Shown: positions 1 through 10,520 of the stretch, piece after piece
How positions within the stretch are numbered: the stretch's first letter is position 1
Layout: every line of letters starts with the position of its first letter
Assembly (NCBI RefSeq): GCF_000026365.1
Contig: NC_012993.1
Location: forward strand, 310,001 to 374,000
Length of the DNA stretch: 64,000 nt
Direction of reading: 5' to 3'
From: Zygosaccharomyces rouxii
Lineage: Eukaryota; Ascomycota; Saccharomycetes; Saccharomycetales; Saccharomycetaceae
Made by a program: the position numbers and the translations under genes
Notes under the pieces: generated by a model
Told to the model about the DNA's origin: nothing
Seen by the model: the letters and a program-made list of their open reading frames with translations, nothing else
The model's database searches: none

Positions 1-48
1 TGATCGACGAGGATCGAAGAAGAATTCCTGACCTCAGAGAGTTTGATA

Positions 49-2229
49 ATGTCCAATCATGATGATCACTTCTCTCACCTTGGATCAGCCCTTTCTACTA
101 CTGCGGCAGCCATATTTGGAGCACAAAACTTGGAAGACACAATCCTATCCTATAGCAGTCCATATAAACGGGTTCTTCATAAGGCCATGACGAATCTAGG
201 TAGTGAAGGAGCTGTTGTCAATTTTAGAGGTCGAAAGGATAGAGGAACCGGATCATTTCAAAGTCTAAGTTCAAACAATGGCAAAGAATTCTTTCAGAAC
301 AAATTCGCAGACTCCAAGACAAGTTTTAAAGTTCTAAGTTATTTGAGTGATGATCAACTTAGAGATATACCAAGTGAATTCGATGGTACAAATTTATCAC
401 TATCCAAAAAATTGTTAACTCAAAATGGTGAACCAAATAGTAAGTCTAATAAGAAAAAAGGACAGAAAACTGAACCTACATTGTTTCAAGGTTTTGAAGC
501 ATCCTTACCTGTGATCAACGAAACTTTGCACAGTGAAAATAAACTTTTGAAAAATGATGAGGATTCCAAAACAATTGATCAGCACCCTCATCGTCATCAT
601 CACGGTGGTAAACCGGAAATGGACCAAAACGAATTTAACGACCAATTTACACTACCTCAGGGCGTAGAGCCTGAGAGGATAACCAATTCATATTCATTAA
701 GTTTTTTGAAGAGTGTTAGCAGTGGTGTGATAGATAATTTAGATCTGTTGGAAATTCAAAAAAAAGTAGCCGCTAGTGAAATACGAGAATTGGACTACAA
801 ATTGGAAAGGTTAAAATTTATGAGAGAACTTGCATTTAAAAGAATAGCCAAAATTGAACAAAATGAATTGTTCCTGGAGAATAATTTAAACGTTGCCAGA
901 GATCGTATATCTTTCCTACAGGAATATGGATTACAAAAGGAGGAAGATGATATAGATGAAGAGCGAAAGGAAAATGAAGATGAAGATATTATTGATAATC
1001 CACAACACTCATTAGATGAAGACGGAAATAGACCTCAAGACATAGCGGAATCTCCTTTGAACGTACACAAAAGTAATGAAAATCATGGGTTAGAGACAGA
1101 GGCGAATGCTAATTCGCCCATGTTGAGCAAATCAGTTTATCAAAAGCTTAAAGTTAAAGATGAAAAGCCATCAAAGAAACTGCATGAATTTTACAACGAT
1201 AAGCACAAAAAGCACAGGAAAACATACCCAACTTTACAACAGTACTATACAAGGGGTTCACAAATTAGTTCTTTCCCTAAATCTCATGATGAAAGTATCA
1301 TATGTCTAGATTTTGACGTTCCGTTTGGTACTTTAGCCACTGCAGGTCATTTAGACCATTCCATAAAACTTTGGAATTTATCGAAGAAGAATCAAGTGGG
1401 TCAAATGACTGGTCATCATGCAAGTATAAATTGCATGCAACTGGATAATCAGTATAACATGCTGATTAGTGGTGGTAGAGATGCAGTCCTTAAGCTTTGG
1501 GACTTAAGCCTTGCATACCAACTGTACCAAGAGGATACAGAATTCGCATCTAACTCTGAAGAAGCATGTGTCTATACTTTTGATTCTCATCTCGATGAAA
1601 TTACCGCTTTGTCTTTTGATTCTGGTCATCTTGTCAGTGGTTCGCAAGATAGGACTTTACGTCAATGGGATTTAAGCACCGGAAAGTGTGTACAAACAAT
1701 TGATATTAGTTTTGCCTCAAGAGGTCAATCTACTAGCTCCTTGGCAAGCAGTTCGTTACTATCACCTGTTGTGGAGGCACCAGTAGTTGGTGCTTTACAA
1801 TGTTTTGATGCTGCATTAGCAACGGGTACTAAAGATGGTATTGTAAGATTATGGGATATGCGTTCAGGTAAAACTATTCGTTCACTGGAGGGACATACGG
1901 ATGCCATTACTACGTTAAAATTTGATTCAAGAAATCTGGTCACAGGTTCCCTTGACAGGAGTATCAGAATTTGGGATTTGAGGACAGGAACATTAGCAGA
2001 TGCATTTGCCTATGAGTCTCCTGTATTAGAACTCGATTTCGACCTACAAGACATAGTTGCAGCTGTTGGTGAAAATGGTGTCAAGGTATTCGATAGAGAG
2101 AATGACAAGCACTGGGTCTGTGCTCAATCAGAAGAGGAAGATGCTTCAATTTCACAATTCGTGAAATACAAGAACGGATACTTGATCGAGGGTCGTAGTA
2201 ACGGTGATGTAAACGCCTGGGCAATTTGA
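49..2229 (+). CDS. MDV1: Mitochondrial fission adaptor Mdv1/Caf4 (WD40)
   Basis: 726 residues, counted from ATG 49; an in-frame TGA lies at 1-3 and the two codons before the ATG (TTG, ATA) are not a start. In the family this adaptor links Fis1 on the outer mitochondrial membrane to the dynamin Dnm1. The N-terminal half is polar, with a His-rich patch near residue 185. A coiled coil at about 220-300 (many E/K/L heptads, ending near FLQEYG) is the dimerisation segment. From about 400 to the end there are WD40 repeats with the typical KLWDL, RQWDLS, RLWDMR and RIWDLR strands. The next gene, CCT7, is also the MDV1 neighbour in S. cerevisiae (YJL112W-YJL111W), while DID2 beyond it is a CAF4 neighbour. 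This is therefore probably the single pre-duplication copy of both paralogs. Confidence 0.93.
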   Translation: MSNHDDHFSHLGSALSTTAAAIFGAQNLEDTILSYSSPYKRVLHKAMTNLGSEGAVVNFRGRKDRGTGSFQSLSSNNGKEFFQNKFADSKTSFKVLSYLSDDQLRDIPSEFDGTNLSLSKKLLTQNGEPNSKSNKKKGQKTEPTLFQGFEASLPVINETLHSENKLLKNDEDSKTIDQHPHRHHHGGKPEMDQNEFNDQFTLPQGVEPERITNSYSLSFLKSVSSGVIDNLDLLEIQKKVAASEIRELDYKLERLKFMRELAFKRIAKIEQNELFLENNLNVARDRISFLQEYGLQKEEDDIDEERKENEDEDIIDNPQHSLDEDGNRPQDIAESPLNVHKSNENHGLETEANANSPMLSKSVYQKLKVKDEKPSKKLHEFYNDKHKKHRKTYPTLQQYYTRGSQISSFPKSHDESIICLDFDVPFGTLATAGHLDHSIKLWNLSKKNQVGQMTGHHASINCMQLDNQYNMLISGGRDAVLKLWDLSLAYQLYQEDTEFASNSEEACVYTFDSHLDEITALSFDSGHLVSGSQDRTLRQWDLSTGKCVQTIDISFASRGQSTSSLASSSLLSPVVEAPVVGALQCFDAALATGTKDGIVRLWDMRSGKTIRSLEGHTDAITTLKFDSRNLVTGSLDRSIRIWDLRTGTLADAFAYESPVLELDFDLQDIVAAVGENGVKVFDRENDKHWVCAQSEEEDASISQFVKYKNGYLIEGRSNGDVNAWAI

Positions 2230-2564
2230 GAGTCAGTACAAGAAGAAGAAGAAAGGAAGATCTAATCCCAATCAGCATATATTCCTCGTGTAAATAAAGC
2301 ATTAAACCAAATAAATTAAAATTAAATAAAATAAAAAAAATATGAAAGTAGTACTTTAAATGCTTATTGTTTCTTAACTTTGATATCGGCTAATTCTGGG
2401 GTTACCCGTCCCTCCGAAGTAGTGGCGAAAAAAAAAATTGTCAAAAGAAGTTAAACATTGGGAAAGAACTAGATGACATAGTAATAGAAAATTATAAGGT
2501 TTAGATTGAACTAGAATCATTCCTTTCTATATTTTAAAGATTACCCTAGTATAAATTGGTAGGA
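2230..2564. promoter_or_regulatory. MDV1-CCT7 spacer with a Reb1-type site
   Basis: This 335-bp spacer carries the MDV1 3' end and the CCT7 promoter. TTACCCG at 2402-2408 matches the Reb1 consensus, which usually marks a nucleosome-free promoter. An A-tract follows at about 2429. No gene is visible. Confidence 0.5.
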
Positions 2565-4208
2565 ATGAATTTCGGTAATCAGACACCTACTATTGTCGTC
2601 CTTAAGGAGGGAACCGACACTTCTCAAGGCCGCGGCCAGATCATTTCCAATATCAATGCCTGTGTTGCAGTACAAGAGGCTTTAAAGCCTACGTTAGGTC
2701 CATTGGGTTCTGATATCCTAATTGTTTCTGGAAGTGGTAAGACGACGATTTCTAATGACGGTGCCACTATTCTTAAATTATTAGATGTCGTTCACCCTGC
2801 GGCTAAAACGTTAGTAGATATTTCCAGAGCTCAAGATGCGGAAGTAGGTGATGGTACTACCAGTGTTACTATTCTAGCAGGTGAATTGATGAAAGAGGCA
2901 AAACCATTTTTGGAAGAAGGTATATCATCTCATATTATTATGAAAGGTTATAGAAAGGCAGTGAGTCTTGCTACTGCCAAGATTCAAGAATTAGCGGTTG
3001 ATATTTCTCACAAAGGTGGCGAAAATAGGGAATTATTGGAAAGGTGTGCTAAGACAGCAATGACATCAAAACTTATCTACAAGAATGCAGATTTCTTCGT
3101 CAAGATGTGTGTAGATGCTGTTCTTTCATTAGACAGAAACGATTTGGATGATAAATTAATTGGTATAAAGAAAATTCCAGGTGGTGCAATGGAAGAATCG
3201 ATGTTTATCAATGGTGTTGCCTTTAAAAAGACATTTTCCTATGCAGGTTTTGAACAACAACCGAAGAGATTTAAAAATCCAAAGATTTTAAGTTTAAACC
3301 TTGAATTAGAATTAAAGGCCGAAAAGGATAATGCAGAAGTTAGGGTGGAACACGTGGATGATTATCAAGCTATCGTGGATGCAGAATGGCAACTAATTTT
3401 GAATAAGCTAAAACAAATCGAAGATACAGGTGCAAATATCGTTCTTTCCAAACTACCCATCGGTGATTTAGCTACTCAATATTTTGCCGACAGAAATATT
3501 TTCTGTGCCGGTAGAGTTAATGGTGATGATTTAAACCGTGTGATTTTGGCAGTTGGTGGATCTATACAATCGACAACGACGGATATAAGGCCAGAATACT
3601 TGGGTACTTGTGAAAAATTTGAAGAAATTCAAATCGGATCTGAACGTTATAATCTATTTGAAGGTTGCACCAAGGCAAAGACTTGTACATTGCTATTAAG
3701 AGGTGGTGCTGAACAAGTGATTGCTGAAGTGGAAAGATCATTACACGATGCCATCATGATCGTCAAGAGGGCAATTCAAAACAAATTAATCGTTGCAGGT
3801 GGTGGTGCCACTGAAATGGAAATTTCAAGACATCTAAGAGAGTATTCCAAGACGATTGCAGGTAAACAGCAATTAATCATTAATGCATTTGCCAAGGCGC
3901 TTGAAGTTATCCCAAGACAGTTATGTGAAAATGCAGGTTTTGATGCTATCGAAATTTTGAACAGATTAAGAATGGCTCACAGTAAGGGTGAAAAATGGTA
4001 CGGTGTTGATTTCGAAATTGAAAATATTGGTGACAATTTCGCCAAATTCGTTTGGGAACCAGCATTGGTTAAAATTAACGAACTAAACAGTGCTGCAGAA
4101 GCTACGAATCTGATCTTATCAGTAGATGAAACCATCACTAATAAAGAATCATCTGCTAATGGAGGTGCACCACCACAAGGTAGAGGTAGAGGTATGCCCA
4201 TGCAATAG
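2565..4208 (+). CDS. CCT7: Chaperonin TRiC/CCT subunit eta
   Basis: 547 residues from ATG 2565 ([12 protein letters not shown]). The frame can be read from TTG 2556, but the family begins at this ATG. It is the eta subunit of the cytosolic group II chaperonin that folds actin and tubulin. The ATP-site motif GDGTT is at residues 95-99, preceded by LGPLGSD and [16 protein letters not shown] and the C-terminal KINELNSA segment are typical of CCT, and a Gly/Arg-rich tail (GRGRGMPMQ) is as in S. cerevisiae Cct7. Length (about 550) and sequence are very close to the S. cerevisiae protein. It is convergent with DID2, 97 bp away. Confidence 0.98.
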   Translation: MNFGNQTPTIVVLKEGTDTSQGRGQIISNINACVAVQEALKPTLGPLGSDILIVSGSGKTTISNDGATILKLLDVVHPAAKTLVDISRAQDAEVGDGTTSVTILAGELMKEAKPFLEEGISSHIIMKGYRKAVSLATAKIQELAVDISHKGGENRELLERCAKTAMTSKLIYKNADFFVKMCVDAVLSLDRNDLDDKLIGIKKIPGGAMEESMFINGVAFKKTFSYAGFEQQPKRFKNPKILSLNLELELKAEKDNAEVRVEHVDDYQAIVDAEWQLILNKLKQIEDTGANIVLSKLPIGDLATQYFADRNIFCAGRVNGDDLNRVILAVGGSIQSTTTDIRPEYLGTCEKFEEIQIGSERYNLFEGCTKAKTCTLLLRGGAEQVIAEVERSLHDAIMIVKRAIQNKLIVAGGGATEMEISRHLREYSKTIAGKQQLIINAFAKALEVIPRQLCENAGFDAIEILNRLRMAHSKGEKWYGVDFEIENIGDNFAKFVWEPALVKINELNSAAEATNLILSVDETITNKESSANGGAPPQGRGRGMPMQ

Positions 4209-4305
4209 AATAGATGTAATTAGTAAAACACAACAAAAAACAATATAAACAAACGCAAATCTGTCATTATTTCTATTATACAATTTATTTTTTTTATTCC
4301 ATTTT

Positions 4306-4911
4306 CTAACCTCTTAATGCACGTAGCCTTTGGGCTAATTTATCCTCCTTTTCTTCATTAGCTTGAGGTTGTTCAATCTCTGGCAAGTCATCTAGCTTTG
4401 CCTGTTGCTTTAATTCCAATCCATTCTCATCCGCAACTTTATTCAGCAATTCATCAACTTTATCACCATCAACAATTACTGCATCGCTGTTACTACCCAT
4501 GTCTTCGTAGACGTTTACACTTGCGTCCAGATCTTCAAATTGCTGTTCGAATTTATCCATCACCATTGTAATTTGTTGTAAGTTCATACTTTGTAATGCC
4601 TTATCCATACCACGACAAACTGATCCCATTGAACTGGACACCTGCCTCATTGTAACCGCAGTCTGAACTCTCGATGCCACCGAATCAACTCTCGATGCCA
4701 ATTTTAACAGCTGCAACCTTTCATTTTTCTTTCTGATTGCATTTGACGCATATATTTTGGCAATCTCTTCACTTTCACCTAGAGATTTCTTTAATTTAGC
4801 GGTTTCTTGCTTCTCCTCCTTGACGGCCCTCTGAGCTTGCTTCTGTAGCTGCTTGGAAGTAAATTTTAGCTGAAACAAAGTGTTTTCTAGTCCAGCCTGA
4901 TTACGAGACAT
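4306..4911 (-). CDS. DID2: ESCRT-III-associated protein Did2/CHMP1
   Basis: 201 residues, start at ATG 4909-4911. The protein is a small charged helical Snf7-family member, almost collinear with S. cerevisiae Did2. It regulates ESCRT-III disassembly by recruiting and stimulating the Vps4 AAA ATPase at endosomes. The basic helix 1 (FTSKQLQKQAQRAVKEEK) and the helical core (LASRVDSVASRVQTAV) are followed by an acidic linker. The C-terminal LAQRLRALRG is the MIT-interacting motif that binds the Vps4 MIT domain. In S. cerevisiae DID2 (YKR035W-A) lies between CAF4 and DAL80, the paralog neighbourhood of this block. Confidence 0.97.
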   Translation of the reverse strand: MSRNQAGLENTLFQLKFTSKQLQKQAQRAVKEEKQETAKLKKSLGESEEIAKIYASNAIRKKNERLQLLKLASRVDSVASRVQTAVTMRQVSSSMGSVCRGMDKALQSMNLQQITMVMDKFEQQFEDLDASVNVYEDMGSNSDAVIVDGDKVDELLNKVADENGLELKQQAKLDDLPEIEQPQANEEKEDKLAQRLRALRG

Positions 4912-5133
4912 GATACAGCTTGAATACCTTTCTTTCTTTCTCTGCGTACTCGTCGTACTCGTTGTAGTGGCTTATTAAAGGGGGATTACATTTTCAATGA
5001 CAAAAAAGTACAGGATAGATAAATGATCAGATATACAATATTTAAAAGGATATAGAACAGAGATATATACATACATACAGTTATCTTAAATTAAAGTAAC
5101 CAATCGTTTATAAGAGAGATAAAAATTCATGCA

Positions 5134-5151
5134 TCATTGACTTTGTTGTTG

Positions 5152-5182
<31 letters not shown>

Positions 5183-6468
5183 TGTTGTTGTTGTTGTTGT
5201 TGTTTGATTTGATCTACACCATCTTGCAGAGATTTATATTTCTCGTCCAGTTCAAATATGTGTCTTTTGTAGAGATCCGTTACTAGTTCTAGCTCGTTGA
5301 TCCTTGCCCGTAACCTTATAATTTCTTCTTCATTTCGCAGCTGAGTTTCCAATACCGGTTGTGACTGCTGCTGCTGCTGCTGCTGCTGTTGGTTTGGCTG
5401 TGGCGAATTCACTCTTGGTAAAGCAATTGGCAGAAATGCCGGTTGAGGTTGATGATACTGGTGATGGGGTGGCGGTGGTGGTGGTGGCGAGAGATGACCT
5501 CGTACCTCTGCGGGGGTTGAAGATGGCTGCTGCTGTTGCACAGCATGTGATGGCGATAGTACATCGTTAATAGAGGACATTTGGTATACTTTTGGATTTT
5601 GAGGTAACATGGAGGGGGAAGAAACCGTCGAGCGTGCTGACTCTAGCATGGTCACTGGGGGTGGCAAGGGCGAAGCACCTCTTTGTAACGGCTGAGAAGG
5701 ATGCACAGACTGCGGTTGTGGTTGTGGACTAACCTCACCCAAAAGAGTCGAAAGGTGCGGTAATTGCCTTGGAGCGTTGGATGCCGACAGAGTTGGCGAA
5801 TTGACGCCATTGCAGCTGCGATTGATATTTCCTAGAGTGTTCGCAGCCTTTGTAATTTCAGTCCCTTCGAATTGCGGCTCTTTGACTTCAGATTTGACTT
5901 TCTTAGGTTTTGGTTTATTGGGATCGTCATATTTTCTTTTCCTTTCATCGCCGTTTGGAGTACCTTTTGGCGACGGTGGTGTATTGCTATGATTATGACT
6001 ATGACTGTGATTGCCCTTTCTATTCCTTGACTTGATAACATCTGTCTTTAGACTAATTGGCCTCGGTCTACCGTGAAGTTTCAAAAACAACCCACATGCA
6101 TTACAGAGTACGGCACCATTCTCATCACGTCTCCATAGCGGCGTAGTTACCGTGAAGCAATTCTTGCAGACCGTATTGTGACTATTGACGTTAGGATTCG
6201 AACCAATATTTGTAGTATTACCGTTTGTATGTGCATCGACAACTTTTGATTTTGAGTGTACTGAACCAGAAGACGGAGAAGGAGAGCGAGATGGGGCATC
6301 GGACGAAGACGCTGGAGATGCGTCTGTCGTCGAGCAAGAAACGTTTGAATTTGCATTAGCACTAGCATTTACGAAACTGGCATCGCTGTTGTTGTCGTTG
6401 TTTCCGCTTGGTTTTTCGTCCACTCTTGGTTCACTTACAAATGAAGCAGCGGCGGTTGAGCCTGTCAT
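5134..6468 (-). CDS. GZF3: GATA-type nitrogen-regulatory repressor (Gzf3/Dal80 ancestor)
   Basis: 444 residues. One GATA zinc finger is visible with C101, C104, C122 and C125 (CKNC...CNAC) and the [18 protein letters not shown] signature, followed by a basic tail. A heptad segment near 375-420 ([17 protein letters not shown]) matches the C-terminal leucine zipper through which Dal80 and Gzf3 dimerise. The middle is Ser/Pro/Gln-rich, and the protein ends in 20 consecutive Gln codons before Ser-Gln. Family members repress nitrogen-catabolite genes through GATA sites. The neighbours match both GZF3 (YJL110C) and DAL80 (YKR034W), so this is likely their single ancestor. Its 444 residues lie between the short Dal80 and the longer Gzf3. 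Confidence 0.92.
5143..5202 (-). repeat. Glutamine-codon microsatellite at the GZF3 3' end
   Basis: Twenty in-frame Gln codons: on the + strand six TTG, eight CTG and six TTG. A second, shorter CTG run at about 5368-5390 encodes another poly-Gln stretch in the same gene. Confidence 0.95.
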
Positions 6469-7702
6469 TGGTATCGAGGGGGATAAAGGAAAAATGCTGA
6501 TGCTAACCGTGATAATAGCCGCTGAATGTTTATCAATGGTTTTAGAAGATACTAAAGGCTGATAAAAAATAAAAAAAAATCAAAATTTCAATCAATTCGA
6601 AACTAGTATCCTTACCCCAAGATAATTAGACTAAAAGGAAAGAGACCAAAATCAAAATCTAATCAGGTCTCCAGATGAAAACGAAAAACAAAAAAAAAAA
6701 AATACAAAAAAAAAAAAAAAGATATTAAAAGAAGAAAAAAGAAGCAGCTATCTTTTATCGATTACTATCAAAATCTATCAATCAGATTTTTCCCAGCGTT
6801 CGGCAAAATATCGATAAGTAACAAGAAAAAATACGAAGAGAAGTTTGATGCACGTTGAAGAATGGTAGGGAAATAAGATGTGATTGGACGAGATGTGTGC
6901 TGTTGAGAGATTTGTAGCATATTCTAAAGCAAAAAAAAAAAAAACGAAAAAAAACAAACAACAATGAAAATGCTTAGTTATATGTTTTAAATTGCCGTTA
7001 TTTTTTAAGCATTGAAGAAGGTGATTTTTAGTATGGGTATTTGCCTATGGTAAGAAGTCCCTCGTTTGTTACTCGCTCGTTCCCCAAAGCGGATACTCTT
7101 TCCGAATATGGACCGTTCTCCGATTATTGTGTTTTCGCCGAACTTTTCGCCGAATGCACATTAAAAAAAAACAAAAAATTTTTTTTATCTATCTTATCGT
7201 ACATGCGCGATTACTAATCGGAAGACACTCGTGCGATGTGAGAAAATGCACGTGACTGGAAACCCGTACACCGGAATTCTTCTTTCTTCTAAACGAAAAA
7301 AAAAAAAAAGAGGGGGATTCCTGAACTTCTGGTGAGTTCACCCGTAGATCACTGGAACCTGCAGGAAGGGAAGGAAAAGGTAGTTAGCAGACTCATACTG
7401 ACAAAGAGAGAGCTACTACTAGTCAGTATATCAATATCAATTGGTAATTAGGAAATAGAAAACATACACAAGAAAAAAAAAAAAAAAAAAAAAAAAAAAG
7501 AGAGGTTATAAAATGGTATGATGATATGCATGTTACCTGTTGTTTTCGAGAATGGTGAGCGCCTTTTGAGGTAGAGGAGGAATATTGTTTTTAGGCGATA
7601 GGCTGTTTCGACTTTGTTTAAGGATAGGCGGTCCGTTCGTTTATAGAACCGCACAGGCGATGGATAACAAGTTTAAGAATAATAACCCTTGGAACCCATC
7701 AG
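6469..7702. promoter_or_regulatory. Divergent GZF3-GCR1 intergenic region
   Basis: This 1.2-kb region separates divergent genes and is the junction of syntenic blocks 1 and 2. It holds several A-tracts, including 27 A at 7473-7499. GATAAG-type sites (CGATAAG near 6812, CTTATC near 7191) could serve autoregulation by the GATA factor. An E-box CACGTG lies at 7249-7254 on the GCR1 side. No conserved protein is encoded. Confidence 0.5.
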
Positions 7703-7725
7703 ATGAACTTGGATCCATTCGATAG
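7660..7725 (+). other. Out-of-frame uORF overlapping the GCR1 start
   Basis: ATG 7660 opens 21 codons and ends at TAG 7723-7725. It runs over the GCR1 ATG at 7703 in a different frame. If the transcript begins upstream of 7660, scanning ribosomes would meet this ATG first. The transcript start is not known. Confidence 0.45.
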
Positions 7726-10099
7726 AAATAGAATTTCTAGTAGTAATAGAAATGCTTCGTCACCATCATCTTCCTCTTCACAAGCTATACCGCTTTTCCC
7801 GCTAAATAATATCAGTAATGCTAACGATGACTTGTATCACGTACTGAATTCACAGGACCAACAGGCAAGGATCAGTAGCACGAATATCTCGTCAAATTTT
7901 TATTTGATAACCCAGTACATTCTGCAGGCGTATTTCAAAGTTTCATTCACAGAATTGAGGTCATTGAAACTAGTTGATTTGATTGTCGATCAGACATATG
8001 CCGAAAGTTTAACACTCCGAAAATTGAATGAAGGTGCCAGCGTTAGATCGTATGAATACTTTAATACAGTACCGAGGCAGGAAGATATAACCAGATGTCC
8101 GATTTTTGCATTAGCTACATACTTTGTCATCCGTTGGTCACACCCGAATCCACCTATCAGTGTTGAAAATTTCGACCGTATACCTCTGTTAGACCCAACG
8201 ACGATTACTTGGAATAAGGGTTTCCAGGAACTAAATCATACGAAGGAAGGTTACAAAGTTTCCAGGTCAGTTTCGTTTGAACCGGCAAATGAGTTGGCAG
8301 ATATTATTTTCCCCTGGCTACCTTCTTTAAGACAAGATATGGAAATTATGGACAGAAGCAATTACAAACTGCATTCCTTCCTGGAACTGTTCGAGTTTAT
8401 GGCCAGGACGATAGTGCAGGATTTGAAATATCTACAGTTAAACTCGGGATTGCTGCCGAATATTGTTACGTTTGTTGCGAAATTCATCCCGGATCTTTTC
8501 CAACACCCGAAGTTTCAAAAGGCGAAGCCTGTATTCAATGAACGTGGTGGTGATGATGAGGACTCTCATTTTTTGCAGCTTTCCAAGAGACTTACAACGG
8601 AGAATGTTAGGCTGGCGCAACAGATTACGCAGTTGAAAACTGATCTCAGCAATGTGCAGTACATGTGTGATCAGATTTTAAAACTGCAGCAGCAGCAATT
8701 GGTGAATAATGATCGGAATTATCGCCAGAACAACAACAACAACAACAACGGGGTTATTGTGATCGATAAGAATTCTGTTAACTCCTCCATATGGAATAAT
8801 CTGGCTCAGAACACCGCAGCAGTTAGCGCTTCCGGCGGTAACAACAGCACCAGTAATAACGAAGAGCCGCAAGAGAGTTCAAATTTGGCCCCCATGTTAG
8901 CGTCATTCCCGCTGGTAAACCCGGAGGTTAACAGGAAGAGAAAATTGCCGCCCCCGCAGCCTGGCTTGTCACCTTTTCTGCCTTCCCCAGGCCCGGTATT
9001 ACCAACGGTGGCAGAATCACCATACACGAAGAGACTTCGCATTGATGATAAACGCACACCTTCTCAGAGTGCATTAGATTTACTTCTGTCAAAGACAGCG
9101 TCGAGCCCGAGATTTCCTTCTCTGCCCAACAATCATGTTGCCAAAATGCCTTCGCGTTATTCGAGCCCAACTGCATTTGCTATGACTGGTTCACCAAGCG
9201 CAGTTTTGCCGCCAAACCCCGTGTCTTTGGCGCCTCGAACAACACAACCAGAAGCTCATTCACAACCGAGAAACATTTCCGGTCCAATTGTGCAAAATAG
9301 TCCGACAATAACCGCAGCTACAGCTGCGCGGGCGGCACCAGCCACAGTCTCAGCAATTGATAATGCGTCATCGAAAAATCCCAACACCAACAGTTTGCCA
9401 AATACTCCCATAGTGAACAATGGAGCCGATGAACCCAATGAGGAAGCGGAGGAAGATGCTAGTGAAGAGGATGGTCGTGACGACGAAAACGATGATTCAA
9501 AGGCATTGAGTCCTAAATCATCAGAAGCAAGACCGCGGCCAGTATCTTCTCAACAGGTACCTTCAAGCAATCCAGATAACACTAGTAGCGGTCCCAACAA
9601 CAAGCAAAATAGACCCATGGAGAAGCTGGGACCCAATAGGCACATCAAGTACAAACTGTCTCGAGACAATAAAACTATTTGGGACCTTTATACGGAATGG
9701 TATATTGGACTCAATGGGCAATCATCCATTAAAAGCTTGATTGAAACGTATGGGTTGAGACGTTGGAAAGTGAGTGACGATTCCCATTTTTTTCCGACAA
9801 GAAGAATTATTATGGATTATATCGAAATGGAATGTGATAGAGGTATCAAATTGGGCAGGTTTACAAATCCCGATCAACCGAGGGAAGATATCAGGAAAAT
9901 AATTGTTGGTGATTTAGAAAAATTTAGGATTAACAATGGGCTAACGTTAAATTCCCTTTCGATGTATTTCAAAAATTTAACAAGAGAGAATAAGGAAATA
10001 TGCATTTTCGAAAATTTTAAGAATTGGTCGGTGAGAGCTATGACGGAGGAAGAGAAGAACAAATATTGTAAAAGGCAGCATACGAAAGAAACCCTTTGA
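7703..10099 (+). CDS. GCR1: Glycolytic gene activator Gcr1
   Basis: 798 residues from ATG 7703. The protein activates glycolytic and ribosomal-protein genes together with Gcr2 and Rap1. Residues from about 60 (SSNFYLITQYILQAYFKV) align with the start of S. cerevisiae Gcr1. A leucine-zipper-like segment (LTTENVRLAQQITQLK) is near 295-325. The middle is Ser/Pro/Asn-rich. The C-terminal DNA-binding domain runs from about 650 (KYKLSRDNKTIWDLY, WYIGLNGQSSIKSLIE, RRIIMDYIE). S. cerevisiae GCR1 has a long intron near its start. Here an N-terminal extension of about 60 residues is continuous with the frame and I see no GTATGT/TACTAAC pair upstream. YTA6 follows, as in S. cerevisiae. Confidence 0.95.
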   Translation: MNLDPFDRNRISSSNRNASSPSSSSSQAIPLFPLNNISNANDDLYHVLNSQDQQARISSTNISSNFYLITQYILQAYFKVSFTELRSLKLVDLIVDQTYAESLTLRKLNEGASVRSYEYFNTVPRQEDITRCPIFALATYFVIRWSHPNPPISVENFDRIPLLDPTTITWNKGFQELNHTKEGYKVSRSVSFEPANELADIIFPWLPSLRQDMEIMDRSNYKLHSFLELFEFMARTIVQDLKYLQLNSGLLPNIVTFVAKFIPDLFQHPKFQKAKPVFNERGGDDEDSHFLQLSKRLTTENVRLAQQITQLKTDLSNVQYMCDQILKLQQQQLVNNDRNYRQNNNNNNNGVIVIDKNSVNSSIWNNLAQNTAAVSASGGNNSTSNNEEPQESSNLAPMLASFPLVNPEVNRKRKLPPPQPGLSPFLPSPGPVLPTVAESPYTKRLRIDDKRTPSQSALDLLLSKTASSPRFPSLPNNHVAKMPSRYSSPTAFAMTGSPSAVLPPNPVSLAPRTTQPEAHSQPRNISGPIVQNSPTITAATAARAAPATVSAIDNASSKNPNTNSLPNTPIVNNGADEPNEEAEEDASEEDGRDDENDDSKALSPKSSEARPRPVSSQQVPSSNPDNTSSGPNNKQNRPMEKLGPNRHIKYKLSRDNKTIWDLYTEWYIGLNGQSSIKSLIETYGLRRWKVSDDSHFFPTRRIIMDYIEMECDRGIKLGRFTNPDQPREDIRKIIVGDLEKFRINNGLTLNSLSMYFKNLTRENKEICIFENFKNWSVRAMTEEEKNKYCKRQHTKETL

Positions 10100-10158
10100 T
10101 TTAATGATCAGTATTATTATTTTTACGGTTAATGATGATTAATGTTAACGAGCGATTC

Positions 10159-10198
<40 letters not shown>

Positions 10199-10520
10199 TT
10201 TTTTTTCATGACAAAAAAAAAAAGAATTGTATTATTTAATTATAATTTTGTCTTTAAACTTTAAGTACGATAAATCAATATTCATATTCTATCTTGCATT
10301 ATTTTATCCTGTATTTTTTTATTTTTTTGTTTGTTTGTTTTTCCTCTCTCTTTAGTTTATTCTACGTTGACCCTTGTCGATTCCCTGACAAGATTGCTAC
10401 CGGACCCCTTCCGAAATATATCAAGCAATATTTCCAAAGAACAAAAAGCTCCATCGGTACAACTCAGACCCAATCGAATGGTCAGTGAATGCCTCTAAAT
10501 ATCGCAAGATTCATATTAAC
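10100..10520. other. GCR1-YTA6 spacer with a 36-nt T run
   Basis: This spacer carries the GCR1 3' end and the YTA6 promoter. A run of 36 T lies at 10162-10197, followed by G and eight more T. A frame open at 10294-10488 has no ATG and begins in T-rich sequence, so I do not call it a gene. Confidence 0.6.

Noticed and set aside
10294..10488. 65-codon frame just before YTA6 as an extra exon or N-terminus
   Set aside because: It starts at TTG in T-rich sequence, has no ATG, and ends out of frame with YTA6. No splice signals would join it, and the ATG at 10521 gives a complete family N-terminus.
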